A stretch of 64,000 nt of DNA from Lysobacter sp. (lineage in GTDB: Bacteria > Pseudomonadota > Gammaproteobacteria > Xanthomonadales > Xanthomonadaceae): assembly GCA_019634715.1 (NCBI GenBank), contig JAHCAU010000007.1, forward strand, positions 154,609 through 218,608, written 5' to 3'. This document shows positions 57,724-64,000 of this stretch, piece after piece. Both the position numbers and the translations under genes were made by a program. Each line of letters begins with the position of its first letter. Within the stretch, counting starts at the first letter, position 1. The notes beneath the pieces are model-generated. The model was not told the origin of the DNA. It searched no databases and was given only the letters and a program-made list of their open reading frames with translations.

Positions 57724-60700
57724 TCACGCCGCCGCGCGCTGTTCCGCCGGGAGGGCATTCCACTTCTTCAGCAACTCCGCCTCGCGCGCCTTGGCCTTGT
57801 GCAGGTGCGCTTCCTTGACGTGGCCGTAGCCGCGGATGTGCTCGGGGATCGAGGCGATCTCGGCGGCCAATGCCGCGTTGTCGGCGGTGAGCTTGCCGAG
57901 CAGGCCGTCGACGGTGGCGAAGTAGTCGGCGATGAGCTTGCGCTCCATCTTCCGCTCCTCGGTGTAGCCGAAGAGGTCGAAGGTGCCGCCGCGCAGGCCG
58001 CGCAGCTTCGCGAGGAACTTGAACGCGGTGAACACCCACGGGCCGTATTCGCGCTTCATCAGCTGGCCCTGCGCGTTCTTCTTCGCCAGCAGCGGCGGGG
58101 CGAGGTGGAAGTGGACCTTGAAGTCGCCCTCGAACTGCTGCTCGATGCGGCGCTTGAACTCGCCGCTGGTGTACAGGCGCGCCACTTCGTATTCGTCCTT
58201 GTAGGCCATCAGCTTGAAGGCGTAGCGCGCGACCGCTTCCGACAGGTCGGTCGAACCCGGCGCCTTCGCCTGTTCGGCGCTGCGCACCTTGCCGACGAGA
58301 TCGGCATAACGTTTCGCGTAGGCCGCGTCCTGGTAATCGGTGAGGAAGGCGACGCGGCGGGCGATGATCTCGTCGAGCGAGCGCGACAGCCGGCCGTCGT
58401 CGAGCGGCTGGAACACGTCGTCGCTGCCGTTGGCGGGCACGTGGCGCAGTTCGTCGGCGCTGCGAAGCGCGGCCTGCTGCGGCATCAGGCCCGACTCTCG
58501 GCCTTCCGACGCGGTCGGCGCCAGCAGCGGCAGCGCATGCGGCGTGGCTTCGGCGGTGGTCGGGGCGTTGCGCACGATGCCGGCGGCTTCGACCACGGCC
58601 GGCAGGTCGATCGCGGCGAGGCGGCCCCAGGCGAACGCGGTCTTGTTCATCTGCACGGCGGCGCCGTTGAGTTCGACCGCGCGCATGATCGCGTCGAAGG
58701 AGATCGGTACCAGGCCCTGCTGCCAGGCGTAGCCGAGCATGAACAGATTGGCCGCGATCGCGTCGCCCATCAGCGCGGTGGCGAGCTGGGTGGCGTCGAC
58801 GAGGTCGGGATCCTGCCCACCCAGCGCGGTGCGCACGGCGGACACGATGTCGGCGGCCGGGAACTGCATGTCCGGGCGCGTGGTGAAGGTGCCGGGCATC
58901 GCTTCGTAGCTGTTGAGCACGACGCGGCTGCGGCCTTCGCGGATCTTCGACAGCGCCCAGTAGTCGTTGACGACGACCATGTCGCAGCCGAGCACCAGGT
59001 CGGCCTCGCCGGCGGCGATGCGCACGGCGTGGATGTCGTCGGGCGCCTTCGCGATGCGGATGTGCGTGGTGACCGCGCCGCCCTTCTGCGCCAGGCCGGT
59101 CTGGTCGAGCACGGTCGCGCCCTTGCCTTCGAGGTGGCCGGCCATGCCGAGCAGCGCGCCGATCGTGACCACGCCGGTGCCGCCGACGCCGGTGATGAGG
59201 ATGTTCCAGGGCTTGTCGAGGCCGCTGGCGAACGTCGGCATCGGCAGGTCGTTCAATCGGTCGGCGGCATTCGCCTTCTTGCCCTTGCGCAGCTGGCCGC
59301 CGTGCACGGTGACGAAGCTGGGGCAGAAGCCTTCGACGCAGCTGTAGTCCTTGTTGCAGTTGCTCTGGTCGATGTCGCGCTTGCGGCCGAATTCGGTTTC
59401 CTTCGGCAGCACCGACACGCAGAAGCTCTTCACGCCGCAGTCGCCGCAGCCTTCGCAGACCAGCGAGTTGATCGCCACGCGCTTGGGCGGATCCGGCAGC
59501 TTGCCGCGCTTGCGGCGGCGACGCTTCTCGGTCGCGCAGGTCTGGTCGTAGATCATCACGCTCACGCCCTTGGCCTTGCGCAGCTTCTTCTGCACGTCGT
59601 CCAGGTCGCGGCGGTCGTAGTACTCGATGTCCGACGGGAACAGGTGGCGCTGGCGCGTCCACTTGCTGATGTCGTCGCTGACGACGTAGATGGTGTAGAC
59701 GCCCTCGGCGCGCATCTGCTGCGCGATCTGCGGCACGGTCAGCGTGCCGTCGACCGGCTGGCCGCCGGTCATCGCGACCGCATCGTTGTAGAGGATCTTG
59801 TAGGTGATGTTCACGCCTGCTGCGATCGACTGGCGGATCGCCAGCGAGCCGGAGTGGAAGTAGGTGCCGTCGCCGAGGTTCTGGAAGACGTGCTCGGTCT
59901 CGGTGAACGCCGCCTGGCCGCACCAGGTGACGCCTTCGCCGCCCATGTGGGTGAAGGTGTCGGTGCTGCGGTCCATCCAGGTGACCATGTAGTGGCAGCC
60001 GATGCCGCCGAGTGCGCGCGAACCTTCCGGCACCTTGGTCGAGGTGTTGTGCGGACAGCCGCTGCAGTAGTGCGGCACGCGCGGGAAGCTGGCGCGCGGC
60101 AGGGCGAGTTCGCCTTCCTTCTGCTCGATCCACGCCAGCACGCCGCGGATCTGTTCGCTGTCGTGGAACTTCTGGATGCGGCGCGCGATCACCATCGCGA
60201 TGCGCGCCGGCGTCAGTTCGCCGGTCGAGGGCAGGATCCAGTCGCCGCTTTCGTCGAACTTGCCGACGATGCTCGGCCGGCTGTTGTCGAGATTGATGCC
60301 GTCGAAGTTGTAGAACAGTTCCTTCATCTGGCTTTCGATGAAGCTGAGCTTCTCCTCGACCACCAGGATGTCCTGCAGGCCGCGCGCGAAAGCCCGGATG
60401 CCCATCGGCTCCAGCGGCCAGGTCATGCCGACCTTGTACACGCGGATGCCGAGGTCGGCGCAGGCGCGCGCGTCCAAGCCCAGGTATTCCAGCGCCTGCA
60501 GCACGTCGAGATAGCTCTTGCCGGTGGTCACGATGCCGAGGCGCGCATTCGGCGAATCGATCACCACGCGGTCGATGCGGTTGGCGCGCGCGAACGCCTG
60601 CGCGGCCTTCACCGCATAGCGATGCAGGCGCATTTCCTGGTCCAGCGGCGGATCGGGCCAGCGGATGTTGAGGCCGCCGAGCGGCATGTCGAAATCGTCG

Positions 60701-61440
60701 GGCGTGATGATGTCCAGCGCCAGCGGATTGACGTCGACCGATGCCGACGATTCCACGGTTTCGGCGATCGTCTTGAAGCCGACCCAGCGACCGGTGTAGC
60801 GCGACATCGCGAAGCCGATCAGGCCCATGTCGAGGATGTCCTGCACGCCGGCCGGGTTCAGCACCGGCATCAGCGCGGCCTGGAATTCGCCTTCGCTGCC
60901 GTGCGGCAGGGTGGAGCTGCGGCAGGCATGGTCGTCGGCCGCGAGCGCGAGCACGCCGCCGAACTTGGAGGTGCCGGCGGCGTTGGCATGCTTGAACACG
61001 TCGCCGCAGCGGTCCACGCCGGGGCCCTTGCCGTACCACATGCCGAACACGCCATCGACCTTCGCGCCCGGAAACAGGTTGGTCTGCTGCGTGCCCCAGA
61101 CCATCGTCGCGCCCAGGTCCTCGTTGAGGCCCGGGGTGAATTTCACCCCGGCGCTGCCGAGGTGCTTCTTTGCCTTCCACAGTTCGAGGTCGAAGCCGCC
61201 GAGCGGGCTGCCGCGATAGCCGCTGACGAAGCCGGCGGTGTTCAGGCCTGCGGCCTGGTCGCGCAGGCGCTGCATGATCGGCAGGCGGACCAGGGCCTGC
61301 ACGCCCGACAGGTAGATGCGGCCCTCGGTGCGGGTGAACTTGTGGTCGAGGGTGTAATCGCGATCGACCGCGGCGGAACCCGTGCCTGCGGTGGCGGGCG
61401 TGCCGGCGACCGGCGAGCGGAGGTCGGTGGAGCTGGCCAT
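57724..61440 (-). CDS. Fused indolepyruvate:ferredoxin oxidoreductase (2-oxoacid oxidoreductase)
   Basis: A 1238-residue single-chain 2-oxoacid:ferredoxin oxidoreductase, oxidatively decarboxylating aryl pyruvates or branched 2-oxoacids to acyl-CoA. The order is N-terminal pyrimidine-binding part (YLSGVQALVRLPIMQRLRD, GFVSGYRGSPLGG), a ThDP-binding part with CSGCPHNTSTKVPEGSRALG and GGEGVTWCG, a two [4Fe-4S] region (VCEGCGDCGVKSFC, NCNKDYSCVEGFCPSF), and a gamma domain (ITGVGGTGVVTIGALLGMAG). Start MASSTDLRSP; a longer in-frame start adds 20 unlikely residues. The length fits proteobacterial fused forms. Confidence 0.93.
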   Translation of the reverse strand: MASSTDLRSPVAGTPATAGTGSAAVDRDYTLDHKFTRTEGRIYLSGVQALVRLPIMQRLRDQAAGLNTAGFVSGYRGSPLGGFDLELWKAKKHLGSAGVKFTPGLNEDLGATMVWGTQQTNLFPGAKVDGVFGMWYGKGPGVDRCGDVFKHANAAGTSKFGGVLALAADDHACRSSTLPHGSEGEFQAALMPVLNPAGVQDILDMGLIGFAMSRYTGRWVGFKTIAETVESSASVDVNPLALDIITPDDFDMPLGGLNIRWPDPPLDQEMRLHRYAVKAAQAFARANRIDRVVIDSPNARLGIVTTGKSYLDVLQALEYLGLDARACADLGIRVYKVGMTWPLEPMGIRAFARGLQDILVVEEKLSFIESQMKELFYNFDGINLDNSRPSIVGKFDESGDWILPSTGELTPARIAMVIARRIQKFHDSEQIRGVLAWIEQKEGELALPRASFPRVPHYCSGCPHNTSTKVPEGSRALGGIGCHYMVTWMDRSTDTFTHMGGEGVTWCGQAAFTETEHVFQNLGDGTYFHSGSLAIRQSIAAGVNITYKILYNDAVAMTGGQPVDGTLTVPQIAQQMRAEGVYTIYVVSDDISKWTRQRHLFPSDIEYYDRRDLDDVQKKLRKAKGVSVMIYDQTCATEKRRRRKRGKLPDPPKRVAINSLVCEGCGDCGVKSFCVSVLPKETEFGRKRDIDQSNCNKDYSCVEGFCPSFVTVHGGQLRKGKKANAADRLNDLPMPTFASGLDKPWNILITGVGGTGVVTIGALLGMAGHLEGKGATVLDQTGLAQKGGAVTTHIRIAKAPDDIHAVRIAAGEADLVLGCDMVVVNDYWALSKIREGRSRVVLNSYEAMPGTFTTRPDMQFPAADIVSAVRTALGGQDPDLVDATQLATALMGDAIAANLFMLGYAWQQGLVPISFDAIMRAVELNGAAVQMNKTAFAWGRLAAIDLPAVVEAAGIVRNAPTTAEATPHALPLLAPTASEGRESGLMPQQAALRSADELRHVPANGSDDVFQPLDDGRLSRSLDEIIARRVAFLTDYQDAAYAKRYADLVGKVRSAEQAKAPGSTDLSEAVARYAFKLMAYKDEYEVARLYTSGEFKRRIEQQFEGDFKVHFHLAPPLLAKKNAQGQLMKREYGPWVFTAFKFLAKLRGLRGGTFDLFGYTEERKMERKLIADYFATVDGLLGKLTADNAALAAEIASIPEHIRGYGHVKEAHLHKAKAREAELLKKWNALPAEQRAAA

Positions 61441-61520
61441 GAAGAATGTCCTGGGTGCATCCGCGCAGCCCCGCAGCGCGTCTGACCCTCTGAAGGTCAA
61501 CGCGGGCGCGGAAAAGTGGG

Positions 61521-61540
61521 GCTAGAGTGAAAATTCTAGC
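61521..61540. promoter_or_regulatory. Palindrome upstream of the oxidoreductase gene
   Basis: GCTAGA-8-TCTAGC (20 bases) is a perfect inverted repeat about 80 bases before the oxidoreductase start codon, a suitable operator position. The cognate regulator is unknown. Confidence 0.5.
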
Positions 61541-61603
61541 AGGGACGGGCGCTTGCCACGAAATCGGGCCCCTGGGAGGACAGTCCTGGGACATTCCATC
61601 AGG

Positions 61604-61626
61604 TTATGTGAACGGCTTTCACATAA
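61604..61626. promoter_or_regulatory. 9-bp palindrome with CRP/Clp-like half-sites
   Basis: TTATGTGAA-CGGCT-TTCACATAA is a perfect 23-base inverted repeat. The half-sites TGTGA and TCACA are those of CRP-family proteins (Clp in xanthomonads), but the spacing between them is seven instead of six bases. It lies about 165 bases upstream of the sigma-54 promoter. Confidence 0.6.
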
Positions 61627-61769
61627 AAGTCATCGAAATCGGCAGGCACAAAAGGCTAAAATGTGACGCTGGGCGCAGACGGGTCATGCTCAAAGGGCTG
61701 CACTTTGTTTGCGCCTGATCGCCAAGCCAATCAGGAAGATAGTGGCTCGGCGGTCGACGATGGCAGTCT

Positions 61770-61786
61770 TTGGCACGAAATTTGCA
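61770..61786 (+). promoter_or_regulatory. Consensus sigma-54 (RpoN) promoter
   Basis: TTGGCACGAAATTTGCA matches the YTGGCACG-R-NNN-TTGCW consensus at every defined position, with GG and GC separated by the required ten bases. It points towards the DUF11-repeat gene, with a transcription start expected near 61797 and a leader of about 220 bases. Confidence 0.8.
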
Positions 61787-62018
61787 ACGGCAGTCACGGT
61801 AGTTTGCCCCATGAGGGCAGCCGGCGCCGTTCGTCTGCGCGCGTGGCGGGAATTTTGCGGGACGTGAAATTGCGGTGCAGGAGTTGAGGGCTGGTCCGGT
61901 CGATCCGACGGGCCGGGCAGATGACATCAAACATGGCGCTTCCGGATTCGTCCCGGTGGCGTTTGATCCGGGATTCGGTCGGCACCGCATCGGGGCGGTA
62001 CGGCCAGGGGGAGTTTCA

Positions 62019-64000
62019 GTGCTTGCCAATCTGACCTGTTTCGTCGACAGCGCGCGTCGTTCCATCGCCACCGTCGTCTTCGGTGCCGCGCTCGTTGCGA
62101 GCCCCGCCGTCCTGGCCCAGAACGCGGTCAACACCGCATCCGTCGCGACGCCGGCCTCGGTCACCGATCCCAATCCGGCGAACAACACCGCGACGGACAG
62201 CGACACGATCATCCGGGTCGCCAACCTCAGTCTCCTCAAGACGGCCAGCCCGAATCCGGTCGTCGTCGGTCAGACCCTGACCTACACGCTCACCGTGAGC
62301 AATGGCGGCCCGAGCGCCATCCTCGCCACCGACACCTTCTCCCTCGTCGAATCGCTGCCCGCCGGCCTGAGCGGCTGCAGCTACACCCCGTCGACCGGCA
62401 CCTTCAACGTCGGCACCATCGCGCCCGGTGCGACCGGCACCGGGACCTGGACCAACGCCGCCATCGCCAGCGGCGGCAGCGTCACCCTGACCATTGCCTG
62501 CAGCGTGACCGCGTCCGCTGCGGCCAGCATCACCAACACCGCGACCATCGTGCCGCCCACCGGCGTCACCGATCCGGACTGCTCCGGCGCACCCGTCACC
62601 TGCGCGGGCAACAACACCTCCAGCGTCGGCACCACGGTCAACCGGCCGCAGCTGACGATGACGAAGACCGCCAGCGCCGCGTCGTTCACGGTCGGCGTGC
62701 CGGCGAGCTACACGCTGCAGTTGGGCAACACCGGCACCGCCGCGACGGCGGCCGTGTCGACGATCACCGACACCATCCCGGCCGGCCTGACCATCGGCAC
62801 GCTGCCGGCAGGCTGCACGGCAGCGGGCCAGACGGTGACGTGTACGGTCGCCGCCGGTCTGGCTGCCGGCGCGAGCACCAGCTTCGTGATCCCGGTGACG
62901 CCGACCCTGGCCGCGGCCGCCAGCGTCACCAATACCGCCACCGTCAGCGGCGGCGGCGATGCCACCTGCCCGGCGGACGCGCGCTGCACCAGCAGCGTCA
63001 CCACGGCCGTGGATCGCCCGAACCTCAACGCCGCCAAGACCGCAGGCGTCGCCACGGGTCCGTCCGTGGCCGGCACCTACACCGTGACCTACACCGTCAC
63101 CGTGACCAATTCGGGTACGTCGACCGGCACCTACGGTCCGCTGAGCGACGCGCCGGTATTCCCGGCGAACATCAACATCTCCGGTGCGACCTGGACCACC
63201 AGCGGCGCCGGTGCACCCGCGGGCGGCTCCTCGCCTACCGGTGGCGCCTACACCCTCGCCCCGGCCGGCACGACCATCGCTGCCGGCGTCACCCACACCT
63301 ACAACCTCACGATCACCTATACGTATGCCGCGAACACGGCGGTGACCGTGTGCGCCGGCGTGCCCACCCCGGGCAGCGGCCTCTATAACGCGGTCTCGCT
63401 GCCCGGCGGGCAGGAGAACGGTGTCGCCACCGACAACGCAGCGTGCGTGAACACCCCGCCGCCGCCGCCGTTCCTCACGATGACCAAGACCGCGAGCGCC
63501 AGCCCGTGGACGGTTGGCGTGCCGGCGAGCTACACGCTGCAGGTCACCAATACCGGCGGCGTCGCCACCACGGCGGCCGCGACCATCACCGACACCATCC
63601 CGGCGGGCCTGACCATCGGTACCTTGCCGGCGGGCTGCACCGCCGCTGGCCAGACGGTGACCTGCACCATCGCGGCCGGCCTCGCGGCCGTGAGCAGCAG
63701 CGCCACGTTCGTGATCCCGGTGACGCCGACCCTGGCCGCTGGTGCGAGCGTGACCAACAGCGCCACCGTCAGCGGTGGCGGTGACCCGGGCTGTGGCGCC
63801 GAAGCGCGCTGCACCAGCACGGCCGGCCCGACGCCGATCACCGCGCCGCAGCTGACCCTGCTCAAGACTGCGAGCGCTTCGCCGTGGACCGTCGGCGTGC
63901 CGGCGTCGTACACGCTGCAGCTGTCGAACACCGGCACTGCCGCGACGACTGCAACGTCGACGATCACGGACACCATCCCGACCGGCCTGACCATCGGCAC
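62019..64000 (+). CDS. Large exported DUF11-repeat surface protein (incomplete at window end)
   Basis: Open from a GTG preceded by GGGGGAG to the end of the window (660 codons, no stop). Residues 1 to about 34 form a signal peptide ending ASPAVLA-QN. The rest is Thr/Ala/Val-rich and consists of DUF11-type repeats, each with a lead such as LTMTKTASA, VGVPASYTLQ, STITDTIPAGLTIGTLPAGC, VTCTVAAGLAAGAS and a closing VTNTATVSGGGD plus a cysteine pair. DUF11 proteins are large surface or secreted adhesin-like proteins; the role here is unknown. A dedicated sigma-54 promoter lies upstream. Confidence 0.88.
   Translation, partial: MLANLTCFVDSARRSIATVVFGAALVASPAVLAQNAVNTASVATPASVTDPNPANNTATDSDTIIRVANLSLLKTASPNPVVVGQTLTYTLTVSNGGPSAILATDTFSLVESLPAGLSGCSYTPSTGTFNVGTIAPGATGTGTWTNAAIASGGSVTLTIACSVTASAAASITNTATIVPPTGVTDPDCSGAPVTCAGNNTSSVGTTVNRPQLTMTKTASAASFTVGVPASYTLQLGNTGTAATAAVSTITDTIPAGLTIGTLPAGCTAAGQTVTCTVAAGLAAGASTSFVIPVTPTLAAAASVTNTATVSGGGDATCPADARCTSSVTTAVDRPNLNAAKTAGVATGPSVAGTYTVTYTVTVTNSGTSTGTYGPLSDAPVFPANINISGATWTTSGAGAPAGGSSPTGGAYTLAPAGTTIAAGVTHTYNLTITYTYAANTAVTVCAGVPTPGSGLYNAVSLPGGQENGVATDNAACVNTPPPPPFLTMTKTASASPWTVGVPASYTLQVTNTGGVATTAAATITDTIPAGLTIGTLPAGCTAAGQTVTCTIAAGLAAVSSSATFVIPVTPTLAAGASVTNSATVSGGGDPGCGAEARCTSTAGPTPITAPQLTLLKTASASPWTVGVPASYTLQLSNTGTAATTATSTITDTIPTGLTIG
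62651..64000 (+). repeat. Tandem intragenic repeats encoding DUF11 units
   Basis: Units of about 370-380 bases start near 62651, 63474 and 63852, with a more divergent, longer unit (about 63020-63473) between the first two. The segment GTGCCGGCGAGCTACACGCT is nearly identical in the three similar units, showing recent duplication or gene conversion. Confidence 0.75.

Larger units (their letters stand above)
61441..62018. other. 578-base divergent regulatory region upstream of the DUF11 protein gene
   Basis: No gene is supported here; the short open frames lack ribosome binding sites. The region holds two palindromes and a consensus sigma-54 promoter, with about 220 bases of leader before the DUF11 gene. 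It is less GC-rich than its surroundings between about 61600 and 61800. Confidence 0.6.

Noticed and set aside
57637..61485. 1280-codon plus-strand open frame opposite the 2-oxoacid oxidoreductase
   Set aside because: Antisense shadow; the minus strand encodes a complete, motif-bearing enzyme.
61663..61887. Small open frames between the oxidoreductase and the DUF11 gene
   Set aside because: They lack ribosome binding sites, cross the sigma-54 promoter and have no protein-like composition.
62651..64000. CRISPR-like regular repetition
   Set aside because: The repeats are about 370 bases long, in frame, and encode DUF11 domains; there are no short repeats with unique spacers.

Overview
This is a GC-rich, gene-dense chromosomal window. 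The gene content points to a gammaproteobacterium of the Xanthomonadaceae / Lysobacter-Luteimonas type. The evidence is the coaBC-dut-algC order with a membrane-anchored AlgC, the argS-SPOR pair, ComM beside UbiK, biosynthetic SpeA with SpeE, a fused indolepyruvate:ferredoxin oxidoreductase, and REP-type doublets whose arms begin with GTAGG or a close variant. No tRNA, rRNA, CRISPR array, insertion sequence or prophage was seen. The genus is inferred, not proven.

Layout. 0-5 kb: an MFS drug transporter, a secreted RNase Sa/barnase-like ribonuclease overlapping its barstar-like inhibitor, an I78-type lipoprotein, exonuclease III and a GlsB-type membrane protein. 5-10 kb: an aldehyde dehydrogenase, a gamma-carbonic anhydrase-like protein and a DUF2157-DUF4401-GDYXXLXY membrane operon. 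10-17 kb: six genes with 4-base stop/start overlaps (RDD, SpoIIM, DUF4129, DUF4350, MoxR ATPase, DUF58). 17-20 kb: the glutathione-dependent formaldehyde detoxification operon frmR-frmA-fghA, with a FrmR/RcnR-type operator lying on the frmR start codon. 20-24 kb: the glyoxylate shunt (aceB, aceA) with a divergent LysR regulator. 24-27 kb: three tandem paralogous secreted proteins carrying a C-X14-C motif, a hemerythrin-like protein and a GFA-family protein.

27.8-36.1 kb (possibly to 37.1 kb) is the most distinctive region, a compact natural-product locus. On the plus strand are a free acyl carrier protein, a fatty-acyl-AMP-ligase-like enzyme and an acyl-CoA-dehydrogenase-like flavoprotein. 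Converging on them from the minus strand are a single-module NRPS (cyclization-like condensation, adenylation, carrier, thioesterase) and a flavin monooxygenase. The specificity residues I read in the adenylation domain are D-L-Y-N-M-S-L-I-W-K, the code for cysteine. The simplest inference is that an acyl group is loaded on the ACP, desaturated, condensed with cysteine (possibly cyclised to a thiazoline), released by the thioesterase and then oxidised.

36-50 kb is mostly housekeeping and accessory: an alpha/beta hydrolase, ComM, UbiK, PII, a PAP2 phosphatase, SpeE, an M48 peptidase, SpeA, an acyltransferase, an ECF sigma factor with a DUF6768 partner, a DMT transporter and a YdfG-like reductase. 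50-61 kb holds a SPOR protein, ArgS, RadC, CoaBC, Dut, membrane-anchored phosphomannomutase and the large 2-oxoacid:ferredoxin oxidoreductase. The window ends inside a large exported DUF11-repeat protein preceded by a consensus-perfect sigma-54 promoter.
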